A stretch of 64,000 nt of DNA from Litomosoides sigmodontis. Its lineage: Eukaryota > Nematoda > Chromadorea > Rhabditida > Onchocercidae. The stretch covers positions 7,421,823 to 7,485,822 of the forward strand of contig OY718803.1 of the NCBI GenBank assembly GCA_963070105.1, read 5' to 3'. Of the stretch, positions 1 through 11,629 are shown in pieces. The notes beneath the pieces are model-generated. The model ran no database searches, had not been told where the DNA came from, and saw nothing but the letters and a program-made list of their open reading frames with translations. A program made the position numbers and the translations under genes. Within the stretch, counting starts at the first letter, position 1; every line of letters begins with the position of its first letter.

Positions 1-3000
1 TCACTTTTACTAGTCGATTCATTGCGCTTGATTGAGCTGCTCGTACCAAGCCCTCTAATTCAGCGCCTGAGAAATTCTTGGTTTTTTTAGCAAGTTCAAC
101 CAGATCAACATTAGGATCCAATTTGTCATATTCTCTAGAATTAATTTAGCTAAAATTTAATTAAATTTTATTTTATTTATTTGAAATTAATTTAGTTAAT
201 CTAGAATTTAGTCAAAATGTAGTTAAACAGATTTCACTCAAACATTTGTGAAATTTTGCGAAGATTTTAAAATATAGCGAGAACCCTTCAAACTCGCAAA
301 TTCAAAAAACCCATTTCAAAAAAATCCAGTAATGTAAATCTTTCAACATACCTCATTCTAGCGGTATGGATTTTTAAAATTTGTAAGCGACCGGCTTCGT
401 CAGGCAGCGAAATTTCCATTTGTACTTCCATTCGACCTGGTCGCAACAACGCTTCGTCAATCATATCTTTCCTATTTGTCATACCAATCACAAGAATATT
501 GTTTAGTTGATCAACACCATCCATTTTCGCTAACAGCTGATTAACCACAGTATCGTGTACCGCTGTAGAACCGGCCTGTATTTTGAGTATGATCAAAGTT
601 CGTAAAAGTTGAAAATTTATTCCGGAATGTGAAAACAATAAACAATTCATACAAGACCACCGGTGAATTTTAGTAAATGGTAAAAAGCTTATATTCATCT
701 ATTGCAAAGATGAAGAAAATGCTCACCGTGACGTGATATACTTTAACCATAGAAAATAATACAATAGATGTCCCATTCGGGAATGATGAGAGATGTAATT
801 TTAGATCTTATCCATCTGAATTCCAAAGTAACAGATCTTGCAGGCAAATTTCAAAAAAATACCACATACCACGGAACCTCTTTGCTTGCAAATAGCATCG
901 ATTTCATCAAATATAATTATGTGCAATCCCGAACTAGCACCACACCTTTTCCACTCTTCTTCGGCATCAGCAAAAAGTTTTCGGATGTTTGATTCCGATT
1001 CACCAACATATCTGAACGAAATTTTAATTAATTCCGTCTGCAGACTGCTGAATTAGGACTTCCTTGTTTTATTTAATCTGATTAGTGTTGATGGAAAGAG
1101 TAATATACAAATTTGTGAAAACGATAAATTAAATGGGTCTCACTTGTCCAAAATTTGAGGTCCATTAATAATTTTAGGTTCTCGCGCATTCAACATTTTG
1201 CCAATTTGACGAGCCATTAATGTTTTACCAGTTCCTGGCGGTCCATAAAGCAAGATACCTCTAACATGCTTCATGCCTAAAATCATACGCTCAAAGTAAA
1301 CAATCATCTTGAAATGTTTACTTAAAGTAAACACCTACGGGGGACAGTCATTAAGAAATTAAAATATGGGCTGCTTAAAATTACTAATTTGAAAAAAATT
1401 ATGCACATTCTGACCTAACTGCTCAATAAATTCAGGAGGAAAAACGCGTGAAGCAAATGCTCTTCGAAAAATGCCAGAAAATTCCTTATCCAAACCACCA
1501 ATGCCCATTTTTTGAAAATCCCAATCTGGATTAATGATGGAACGATAGGCTGATTTCCTAAAAAAAAAATTAGAGAAACAGGTCATTTATTTCCAATAAT
1601 CAAAAGATTTAAATTTTCTTGAACTTTGTTTTTCTATTTCACAAATTATGCCAAAAACACATACCCTTTGCTTTTTCCCACTAAATTCAGCACTGACTCT
1701 TCCGCTTTATCGAAAACAATAACAGAGTTTGGTAAGAGCTGTCCTGCATCAATCTGCAAACATGAGATTTAAATGATTTTTCTGATATGTTAAGGCCGGA
1801 CATGACTGACAAAACAAACTCATATTCTCTAACCTCAACGGGTTTCAAATTAGAAAGAGCCTGTGGATTTGTAGCAAGTGAAAGGTCGATACCTGAAATT
1901 GAAACATTAATATATTAAATTAGTAAAAAAATTAAATTAGTCAAAAACTTTTTGAAAACTAGTTAAATGATATACAGAGTCAATAAAATATATCGCGAAA
2001 TAATCCAAATCAGTTTTAACAATATATATGACCATATTTTCCAGTAACGCTTCTAAGTCCAGAATAGGTGATCTTTTACAATTTTTACAGGACAAAATTA
2101 GAAAAAGTAACATAGCTTTTATTAATGTTTTCGCAACACTGAAACAATCTACTGGAAAAAAGGATTATCAAGTTAATATGATGAGTAAACGTAAAGCATG
2201 ATTTTTTGTTGCACTTGTTTTTGTAAGGTTTAAATTATATACAACTTCGAGTCAACTGTAGATTACTGTTCCGCATCCTTATACTACATCTAAAGGGTTT
2301 GGATATAACTAGAAAAAGCGGCAGTTTGAGATATTAAGATCATGGAAGACACAAAAAACACCCAAACGATCCAGAGAATCTCTCTCGAACGATTACTTGA
2401 ATTAATTCACATTTACTTACCCAGTATGGATATGACTGTTAAAGCCAAAGTATATGATTTGCCCTTATCATCATCAAATTTAAATACCAATAATTCACCA
2501 CGCGTAAATGCACGACCGGAGAATTGGATAGAAAATTCGCGCGCCATAAAGTCCGTATTTAACGGCTCCGATGTTTGACTGAAACAATACTATAAGAGGG
2601 TTTTCTTCTAATAAAAGTAAAACGGTTGCAAACATAATAGAAAACTTGAAAATAACAATCGAATTAAAAAATGATATAAAGAATAAAAGTTTACTTCTTT
2701 TTTGACTGAAAATCAGCACAGACAGTGATTGATCCGATAAACTGATTGTTATTGAAAGTGAATTGCTGCACTTCCACTTCCTGGTCCAGTGACAGTTTTG
2801 CCCACTTACGCTGAGAAAGAGCGAAAGCTATCTCATCAGCCTTCAATGACGGATGGCTCCGGACAGAGAAAACGAAATGATGAGCCGGACCAGTCTTCAC
2901 CAGTAGATGTCTGTATAAATTAAAAAATAATGAGGGGTGTACTACTCGTGGCTATGTTCGTTCCTGCTACTAGGCTCCTCCATGTCCTTTCCTTTCGTCA

Positions 3001-3344
3001 CTAAGCAGGACTATTCCGCTTTTACCCGCAGTTACATAATTTCAACTGCAGTAGATTTTCTCACATTAACAACCACACATGAAGCAGCAACCTTATCACG
3101 TAGAGCATACTTCCTCGTAATAAATGGGCAAATGAATGCTTCATATGCGATATACGGACCATTCTCTATGCCAAAATCTGATTAGAGTATCAGTTTGGCA
3201 CACACTACCGCTTGATGCTAATTAAAAACGTAATATCTCTCACTTAATTTCCACTCCATTCAGCGCATTCGCATTCAGAATTGCGCAATTCGTTAGTGCC
3301 AAGTCATCCGTAGGGCACTTCCTAACTCGCATTTTCACCGTCAT
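1..3344 (-). CDS. nsf-1: Vesicle-fusing ATPase NSF, N-terminal and D1 part (3' end off window)
   Basis: NSF is a hexameric AAA+ ATPase that uses ATP to pull apart SNARE complexes after membrane fusion, together with alpha-SNAP, on the cytosolic face of Golgi, endosome and synaptic membranes. Exons on the minus strand: 3344-3244, 2910-2695, 2578-2421, 1892-1834, 1753-1665, 1557-1415, 1276-1144, 1011-870, 575-352 and 134 to beyond the window edge. All phases agree and give 466 visible residues. The first 178 or so residues form the N domain ([23 protein letters not shown]). The D1 ATPase follows with [10 protein letters not shown], Walker A GPPGTGKT (exon 1276-1144), Walker [10 protein letters not shown] (exon 1011-870), GMTNR and the LRPGR arginine region. 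The last visible exon has [16 protein letters not shown]. The D2 domain lies off the left edge. The start at 3344 is the first ATG before the conserved [12 protein letters not shown]; an in-frame ATG at 3332 is an alternative. Identification is secure. Confidence 0.95.
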
Positions 3345-4335
3345 CTCTGATTCTGAAATCCAAAAAAAAATACTCTAACTGCACGGTTTACATTTCATCT
3401 TGTTATACATGGCGTGGAAGTAAGTATTAATGATCGATTTCATGATTTCTGCACGAACTTTCATATGTGACGCACTGTGAGCTCATTTTCATCTGTTATA
3501 TGCACTTTTACCTATCTTTGGCACATAACAACTTCATGTCAACTGATTTATTCAGCGTGATATTTCATGTAAACACTGATAAAAGCAAAAAGTTGTCAAC
3601 AAATGAAAAGGGAGCAAAACACATTAAAATTTAGGTAAAATTAGAGAAAGAAGGAAAGAAATACGAGGACTAAAGATAAAGAGAAGAAGTGAGATGAGAA
3701 AGAACCGAAGAAATAAGTTGTAATAACAAAACCACTCGTAAGTTAGAAAAGAAACAAGTCATAATCGGCTCGGAAACAAGTTGCCAGTGTGAGAATGGCC
3801 AGTGAAGTTGGTAAGGTGTGATGAGGGACCACTGCCATAACATGGAGGAGCTTCTGAAGTAAACAACAACATCGCAAGCATCTACAACAACCAGACATAT
3901 CTACTCATGCGTCAAATTAGGGGAGATTTTCTCCTCCAACTTGTTACTACGTCGTCAGTGGCGAAGGAGGAAAGGCACAGGAGAAGAGTAAATGTGAAGA
4001 AAATTTAAACGTCTGAAAAATAATCGATAAGTGGATTTGGCTTAGCCCTATAAGCAGATTGGTTGAGAGATGGCAGTGAAAATAATATGCGCGTCAATTG
4101 CATTTCATTGGACTGCTCATTTAAATATCGACTGAAGTGAAATTAATCATGCAGAAAGATCGAAGCTGTTACTAAAACACGTGTCACTCTTCGCTTTACG
4201 CTCAATCATTTCTCAGTGGTTGTTAATTGATAGTTAAATTTAATTTTGAATGAAATAGAATGATGGCATTAAATGTCGTGCAGCAGGACAACAATGTGTG
4301 ATAGGACAACAGCAACACGCCAACATCCATCAAGT

Positions 4336-4374
4336 TTTAGATTGCGTTGCACAAGTTTAGATTGCGTTGCACAA
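4336..4374. repeat. Tandem duplication of a 19-20 bp unit
   Basis: The unit TTTAGATTGCGTTGCACAA occurs twice with a 20-bp period and no mismatch. It is a simple local duplication in intergenic DNA. Confidence 0.85.
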
Positions 4375-5229
4375 AAACCGTGCATATTTGCTCCATTTCT
4401 TCCTCCCCTCTCTTTTCTGCCCCTTTCGCATTCCTTTCTCCTCACATTAAAATGAATAGAAAATTAGGAATTTAAGAGTTAACTGAACTGCGCAATCAAT
4501 GAAGCCGAAAAACTTGTAGAGCCTCCTTAAAGTTGCAACAACAGAACTGTAAATCCTCTCAAGCCGAAATATCACTTAACAAATCCAAAACATAGGCCTT
4601 CTAATTTAGTATGTATTTACGACAGTCAAGTAAAGTATTTAAGCAGCAGATGCAGCAGTATTTAGGTATTTAAGCAGTAAAGTATTTAAGCTCTTTTTTG
4701 TTTAAGCAGTGTACGAACTTTATTCTAAACATAGAATTGTCTATGAATCAGTTTTTTTTTGCTAGCCTACAAATTGATAAGCGCAGGCTATCATTTGAAA
4801 GGAATCATTTTTCGTGCAAAAACTGTTGCTGAAAATTTTAAAGCTTTTTCTAAGAATATAAAACGTCCCAATAAATTGTGCAGATGTGTGCTTTATGTTT
4901 TAAGCCAAGATGTGTGTTTAGTCTTATTCATAAACAATTCATAAGTATCTTTATACAGGTTTAAATATAAGGTGGAATTTATGCAAAAATTTTGTCAAAA
5001 AATTTTACATGGGAAGGAAAAACCCTTTCCCTGCTTTTTCCACTTTGTACAACGTTATGGTTTTCATGACAGTTTTTGCATTAAGTTTAATGCATCTTGC
5101 TTATAATAGTCACCATAATGATTCCTGCAAAAAAATTAGTGGTGAAACAGAAAAATAAAAAGATAGAAAATCAAACCAGATCAATAACAACCTTTCCAGT
5201 TTTGGTAAAATTATTGCCACTTTGTTAAA

Positions 5230-5280
5230 CAAAATCATCGATAGATATAATAATTCAATGTCGGGCTATCGATGATTTTG
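5230..5280. repeat. Perfect 15-bp inverted repeat with 21-nt spacer
   Basis: CAAAATCATCGATAG at 5230-5244 is answered by its exact reverse complement at 5266-5280. The arms would form a stable hairpin just downstream of the last recognisable kinase exon. They could be the termini of a tiny MITE relic or a transcript 3'-end structure. No target-site duplication is obvious. Confidence 0.7.
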
Positions 5281-5450
5281 ACAAATAAATTATTCTTTGA
5301 AAGTTCGAACTTCTTTTAATGACTTCGCATGAAGTTTTTGAAATATGTTTAACCAAAATATCATTCCTTAACAGATTACGGCTGCAATTTCTACAGTAAA
5401 TGGTTCCCAAACTTCTTTATGGAGAGAATAAAAGTTAGATCGAGAAATAC

Positions 5451-7873
5451 CAACCACCGATTCAAGCGATGAAAAAGCTGATAAAGGAGCACACGCTGCG
5501 TGAATCCAGCAGTTTGTGGTATAATTTTGTGGTAGGCCGTGTGAAAAGCTTCATCGAAGCCACCAAACATAGCCCAGAAGCCGAATTCAAATTCGCTATG
5601 ACCATAAAAGGATGCTGGATCGAATATCACTGCAATTTCAAGGACCTTTAAAACTTAAAAAAAAAGCCCTTTCTTTAAATTATGGACTTGTTCTTGAAAT
5701 TAGTTGAAAGACCCTGATGATACTGTCAACAAGTGAAATTAGCCACATTTTAGATTGATGGCTGGATTAAATTATCAACTGGCGCATGAGGCAGGTCCAA
5801 CCTGGGCCATCCTTAGTGAATGAATAGTTTCCAAACCAGAGATCACCGTGCAACAAGCACGGATATATATCACAACCCTTGAAATACTCCGGGATTTTTC
5901 GTTCCAATTTTGGCCATAACGCTAGCAACTCCCGATCACCGGTTTTCTAGAATAATTTCGTTCCAATGAAATCATAATCCCAACATAATATTGTTTAAGG
6001 GAAAGAAAATAGACTGCAAGAAAATTACCAAATGATTAAAAATACTAACCTCCACAATAATGTCAATAACGTTCTTCAATCGATTCTGCGAATAAAATTC
6101 CTAAAAGTGGCAACTAGACATTATACGAAATGGAATAACGACCAGCTCCATATTCTTCTTCCATCTACTTTTGTAAATCACTGCAGATTTCCTCTTAAAC
6201 AACCATAAGAACTGTCGGTACTTTTAATTGATGCTTTTTAACAATGCGCAACTTACCACCCAATTATCCGACCATTCATTAATAAGCGGGCAATATCCGT
6301 TATATGTACGTACATGAAACCCGAATTTCTCAATTGGTTCCCGCTGCTTGTCGATGCCACCAATTGTTGATTCGTTCCTTTTACTTGCTTCGATCAGAGT
6401 TTTGTTATGTAAATGCAATCTGAAATGTTCATCAGTAACTGTTTACACATTCCAGAATCATCAATATTAGCAGAAAAGCGTTATTCCTTCCGCTACATTT
6501 ATTTTTTGGCAGGACCCATAAAAATCACAAGTCAACCATAAGAAAAAATTTTTTGTTCGACAGAAATGATTGCTTAGTTAACAAAATTTACAAAATTAGG
6601 AGAAAAAGGTTTGTATGAGACAATTTTCTCAGCCGTTATAGAAATTCATGGGAACTGCTAAAAATTCAGAGGTATCCCATGCAAAGTTTATTTTTGTGAG
6701 GAATAGGACTTGGGTGGTGAAGTAGTCCTCCCGCTTTCTTTATTACATAAATTAATGTCGTATGAATTAAATAAAACAGTTTGATTAGCAATACCAAACA
6801 AAAATAATGTTTATTTGGAACGGAACAAAGTGCCTAACTTCGCAATACTGGTACCAAGCCTCTCAGAATCTGATGGACCACGCATATCTATAAATTCCAT
6901 TGCCAAGCAACACTCACCGTCAGCAGAAAATGTCTAAAAATTCGCATCAAAATTCACAAGCAATGGGACACAAAGCAAAAAATGCGGCCTAAGTGACTAA
7001 TTTGAAATTTATGATGTGAATTTCAGCCGTGTTAGCGAGCCGGTGGTCAAATATAAACTAGTTATGCCTCCTGGAATAGAATAATAAACTAGCAGTCAAC
7101 TGTAGCATAATCAATTTGCAGTAATGGCTACAGATTATTACTGATTGTGAATTAGCACGAAGATTGCCGCTATGAAGTAAAAAGAAAAGGTTACCGTAAC
7201 TCGAATTTTACTCATAAAAATTTCTTGAGCTACCACGACAAGAATATTTATGAAATTCAACGAAATAAGACCGTATGCTGGATTTATCACCAATCCTACT
7301 GATAGTAATCGTTAACAGATGTTACTTTGATTGGTTTCGGTATGCGAATTATATTCGTATTTAGCAATGTCTGCAGACTTGCAAATTCACCGTCGAACAT
7401 CTCCCTGGCCTAACATAACGAACAACATTACTACAACAGCAGCACGCGTGCGTATTTCTACGTGCATAATTAAGTGGTAGTTAAGTAATGCGATGATAAA
7501 TTAGTCAATCAAAAGATATCTATCTGCTAACCTGAGGATTTCATCATGAAATTCTCTTACTTTACTCGATAAAAATTTCATCCGAATTGGTTGATAGTTT
7601 TCTCATAGTCAATATGTTCGTAATAATTCTTTGCACTCCGAACATACTAGCATTTTGGGCACAGTTATTAATGTTCACATTCTTAAAGTACAAAAATAAA
7701 TAAATGAAAATGAAATCTGAAATGCTAACCTTTTCGTTATCGTTGAATTTCACAAAAATATTACCATATTTATCAGTTTTATATGCTTTCGCTCGGCTAA
7801 TACATCCACCATAAAATCTATGTTGTAATTCCTCAATGCTACCAAGGCCAAGTTCAGTTTTAATTATTTCCAT
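5451..7873 (-). CDS. Fructosamine/ketosamine-3-kinase family protein
   Basis: This enzyme family phosphorylates the sugar of glycated lysines on proteins, which destabilises the adduct and repairs the protein in the cytosol. Exons on the minus strand: 7873-7730, 7409-7326, 6933-6839, 6419-6257, 6100-6050, 5946-5802 and 5629-5451, all phase-consistent, giving 287 residues against about 309 in human FN3K. Diagnostic segments are [14 protein letters not shown] and [10 protein letters not shown] at the N-terminus, KLHLHN, EKFGFH, NEWSDNW, the catalytic [13 protein letters not shown], and [16 protein letters not shown] followed by MFGGF and [10 protein letters not shown]. The HGD and DPA motifs of the kinase core are intact. 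The frame stays open upstream to an ATG at 8032, which would add 53 basic, Arg-rich residues. I prefer the start at 7873 because it matches the family. The last residues after NRWL lie in a further exon near 5280-5400 that I could not fix. Confidence 0.9.
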
Positions 7874-8655
7874 AGCTTTCTGCGAGCGCAGCTCACGCGA
7901 CAATGAAGCAGGACGACGAAATGCACCTAGAGTTATCTTCAGCGTTGCAAAGGGCCACGTTAATCTTTCGCACTTGCTACGCGCAACTGACTTGCAACAC
8001 CTCGCGACATTTTGTTTACACAGCACGTGCAATTAAGTATTTGATTATTAGTAGTTGAAGAACGGAGAGTGCCGGCTAAAGTCAGCTTTACATTTCTCTC
8101 CTTTACGGCTTGTCGGCTTTCCTTTACTACTAGCGACTTTCGGGACTATGAAAATTTTAGGTGGTCAGGAGTGATTGCCTGGTCAGGTCAGTTTTGATTT
8201 ACTCAGTTACACTGAAAAGGGTCAGCAATGAAAGTACAACTGTTTTCGCTCATTCATAATTATCCGTCGTTCCTTTCCCTTGCGTTTTAAATGGGAATTG
8301 TTTTTTTTTGAAAAAGAAAAACTTAGAGTTGCTTGGCAAGTTATTAGGTAGGATAGGACGACATTGTTTTGATTCCAAAACCAAAAACTTAATTTCTTCC
8401 TACACCACCTAGAATGATTTGAATCCATGAAATATTACATCATTAACCATTTGATTCGGACTGAATTTAACCTTCCCAAATTTCAATAAATGAATTAAAC
8501 TTTTTAAAAATTATAATAAATTTACATATATACATGCGTGTAAAGAATGTTGCACTGATTTCCAACACCTTGTAGTATTTCGAGTAAAAACTGATGAGTA
8601 ATTTGACAACAGTAATGCGTATTTCATCATTTATCCTCCGTCATCTATTACATGC
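7874..8655. other. Region upstream of the kinase, 3' of the next gene
   Basis: Minus-strand bases 7874-8032 extend the kinase reading frame with a basic segment that may be 5' UTR or an organelle presequence. The rest, 8033-8655, should contain the kinase promoter and the 3' UTR of the membrane-protein gene. No further gene is visible. Confidence 0.4.
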
Positions 8656-10762
8656 TTAACGTAATCGGCGTAACAGGAGTGTGTATCGTTCTTCCAGTGT
8701 ATTCGGTGCGACCGCTTTCGGATTGCGATCCCAGCGATAGTGTCCAAAGATAAGTGTTATCGCCAGCTGATTGTACATTGAATGAATTGGAAGTAGAACG
8801 TGACCTTCACTCATATCACGACGACATAAAAAAACAGTCGGTAAATATCCTATTTTGTTTTTAAATTTTAAACTTAACCTTATTTTCTCTTGCAACTTGA
8901 CCAGTAGCCTAGTCCGAGTGAATTTTTAATAAGTTAAGCGTTGTAAGCTTCCTTTCAGAAGTTCATAATATTTTGCCATTACTAACAAAGAAAATTTTTT
9001 CTGACTAATCGGCGTTTCAGGATATGTTTTGGGTCGAAGATATGATGAGATTGGCAAATGTGAAAAATGTATTACTATTTTAGCAATGTTTTTTTTAATA
9101 TTTAAAACATTCCAAACAAATGTAATTTAGTGGTAAACGATGGAGATAGGTAGTAGAAATGGTTTCAATAAGCAAAACTGAATCATTTAATTTATTTAAA
9201 AAAGAGTTAAGACTGTAAATTGTAAAATTTTTAGTTATAAAATTGTTAATCACAAAAGAAAGGAAAAAGTTTAAAGAACCTAATGTTGGATCAGCAAGAT
9301 GTTGTTGCATGCTATAAAATGACGATGCAATTGCTATCAAAGAGGTATAAAAATACGTGAACGTAAGGCAAGCGTTAATATAAGCATATGCGAAACACAT
9401 CCATGATGCAATACCAATAGTACTCAAAAGAAGTAATGGTCGATTATAAGCTACCGTTGGGCCAACGAACTGCAATGTTTTATTTTTTGATTATAATTTC
9501 ATCATTAGCAACCATTGACAGTAGAAAGTAAAAATGTTTTACTGTGAATTTTCTTCAGAATTTTGTTTTATCACAAAATAAGCTATTGCTGAGCGGAGAA
9601 ACTAGAAATTTCTATTTTCGTCATCAGCCTGTTTCACTAAAACATATGTTTGTTACAGTTCACGCTAGGATATTGTACATCATCGTACCTCAAAAAGCAG
9701 CGCCACAAGTGTTGGCGAATACAGTGGCGGTGATGGAAGTGTGCCAACGTTCCAATTAATCAAGATGAAATGCGTAGATGCACCAACCCAAAATGAAAAT
9801 ACTAAAATAAGCCAACGACGTTCTGCTAGGCTTATTTTACTCTAAAATACAAACAACACCTTTTATAAAAATTTTTTTATAAATTTTTGTAAAATTGCTG
9901 AAATGAAATTTCCTAAATTCACTTAAAAAACTTCCATTGATCTTGTTTTAAATAGGCGTTACTCTTCTGGTAAACGTCTCTAACTATGGAATGAATTAAT
10001 TTAATAATTAATTAGTCGCGTAGGCAATGATATTTAAGAAGAATCATTTCACCATCGGAATTTTTTGATTTAATAAATACGCAAACAATGGCATGATAAC
10101 ATATATGAAAAGTAAAGATGGAATTTCTTTATCGAATAACAACGACAGCAAAAAGTAACCGATCGACATATTCGCAAATATTTCACCGTAACATTTTGCT
10201 GCTATAATTACAATTGCCCAAAATTGGCTGCTGAAATGATTTTAATTTTGTTATTTGAAATTTCAGATTTTCGATTTCACATTTTTAGCATTTTCATGTC
10301 TTCTTTGTTGATTTCGACACATTGGTTTTCTCCATGATATTGTACGTCAACAGTATCCTTACAACTGCACTACCACTATAACAACATTTTTTACTCTTCT
10401 ACATTCATCAAGGCATTTGCTTCTGCAGGACTCTACCAGGCAACTCACATTGACGAGCATACAATCGCATTCGATAAATGGAAGAAATGAAATTTCTTAG
10501 AGTGCGTTAGAAATTACCAATTTATTTGTTAAAATGTTTAAAGCAAAATCAGCAAACTAACACTGTACAAGAAGTAAAATTGAAAGAACGTGAAATAGGC
10601 GTGAATTGAAAGCACTTTTCTAACTTTTCGACTTGACTTTGATACACTGTTGCCGGATATTTCTTTAGCATTGGCCACAGGCTAATGCGGAGGTTAATGA
10701 AAAAAATTACAATTTCATCCATAACCATATAAATTCCTTTCACAATTTCAGTTCTATACTCA
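8656..10762 (-). CDS. Multi-pass membrane protein of unknown function (copy 1 of an inverted pair)
   Basis: I do not recognise the family. Phase-consistent minus-strand exons are 10762-10562, 10230-10053, 9841-9689, 9469-9280 and 8849-8656 (stop). They encode about 305 residues plus an unresolved N-terminal exon. Visible features are a hydrophobic first segment (YMVMDEIVIFFINLRI), then SQFWAIVIIAAKCYGE, an aliphatic helix ending LLNQKIPM, SLAERRWLILVFSFWVGAS, PLYSPTLVALLFE, two helices around FVGPTVAYNRPLLLLS, and a C-terminal tail with PIHSMYNQLAITLIFGHYRW and LEERYTLLL. About five to six membrane spans are likely. The plus-strand gene at 11630-13539 is a clear paralogue with the same intron phases and identical lengths of the two central exons (178 and 153 nt). 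The 5' exon must end in phase 2 and probably lies between 10763 and 11280. No function should be assumed. Confidence 0.75.
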
Positions 10763-11629
10763 CTGAAAAATTGAAAAATAAAGATTTTCAGAAATTCGGC
10801 CTAATTCCAATTGTTCCTTACTCTTTCTGCTATAGCAACTCATTTTTTTAACATAATGCGACTTTTTACATGCCAATATAGTAGCATTGGAATTTGCCAA
10901 TATCTGGCGAGCGTATTTTTATCGTTTTATTAACTTATAAAATGAAATATTTTCTGTTCAAATTGATATGGTGAAATGCTGTCCTTCTCTGTGATTGAAT
11001 CAGTCAAATTTTAATTAATTAAAAAAATGTCTGAAATCAATGGTTGCTCTAAATGAAAACGAACTATCGAATGACAGTTTCCATTGATTTGAACGAATCG
11101 ATGAAACTTTCCTCACTCATCCTAACAATGTCATTCACTTCCAGGTTAATCATTTCACCATGCCTTTCTCTTCCGGAATTCATTGATCCTGAATTATTCG
11201 TGTTTCCATCCGACGATACAGTCATTTCCTGTGAAGATTTATGCTTTCGATATTTTTCTCTCTTGTTTTCCTTAGTCATTTCTCTTTTCTACCTTTCCTT
11301 TTTAACTGAAAACCGCAAAACAATAAAAGAAAAGTTTTTATGGCTATTTATAAACTCTAAATCTAAGCAACGGCACATCTAACAATTTTTTAAGTATTCA
11401 AATGAATTATTTTTGATAAATTTTGCATATTATTTCCTTTCCAAGTGTTTTTTGGCATAAAAATTTTGAGTTGTTATATAAGCTTCATGTCTTTAGTAAT
11501 AACACAGATGATTGCAAGTCGAATTGGAGAAAATGTTGGTTTCACTAAATGAAGTAGTTAATTCCCACAGTAGTCAGTTCTGTTCATAATTGACGTGACA
11601 GATGACAAACGGTCGAAATTCAGGTAAAA
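10763..11629. other. Shared divergent promoter region of the membrane-protein pair
   Basis: This interval separates the two head-to-head paralogues and should contain both promoters and the missing first exon of copy 1. A 71-codon minus-strand frame at 11279-11064, starting MTKENKREKYRKHKSS and rich in Ser, Asn and charged residues, is the only candidate for that exon. I found no donor of the required phase, so it is not annotated as coding. The plus-strand frame opposite it, 11053-11382, is probably a shadow. Confidence 0.35.

Larger units (their letters stand above)
3345..5450. other. Intergenic region between NSF and fructosamine-3-kinase
   Basis: No convincing exon is seen on either strand. 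The part 3345-4250 should hold the NSF promoter and 5' UTR and contains purine-rich stretches near 3640-3780. Open frames near 2940-3185, 4273-4455 and 4759-4944 are short, lack splice support and resemble nothing known. Imperfect copies of a GTATTTAAGCAG motif occur at about 4625-4705. The right end should hold the 3' UTR, and perhaps a short last exon, of the fructosamine-3-kinase gene. Confidence 0.5.

Noticed and set aside
4620..4705. Possible CRISPR-like or satellite array of GTATTTAAGCAG
   Set aside because: Only a few imperfect copies with irregular spacing in eukaryotic DNA; treated as local slippage.
5469..5651. Plus-strand 61-codon frame
   Set aside because: It lies exactly antisense to a strongly conserved fructosamine-3-kinase exon ([14 protein letters not shown]) and has no support of its own.
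8821..8850. Possible third AG-less acceptor in membrane-protein copy 1 (poly-T then ATGTCG)
   Set aside because: A TAG at 8850-8851 (minus strand) gives an acceptor in the correct phase that adds five residues, so no unusual splicing is needed.
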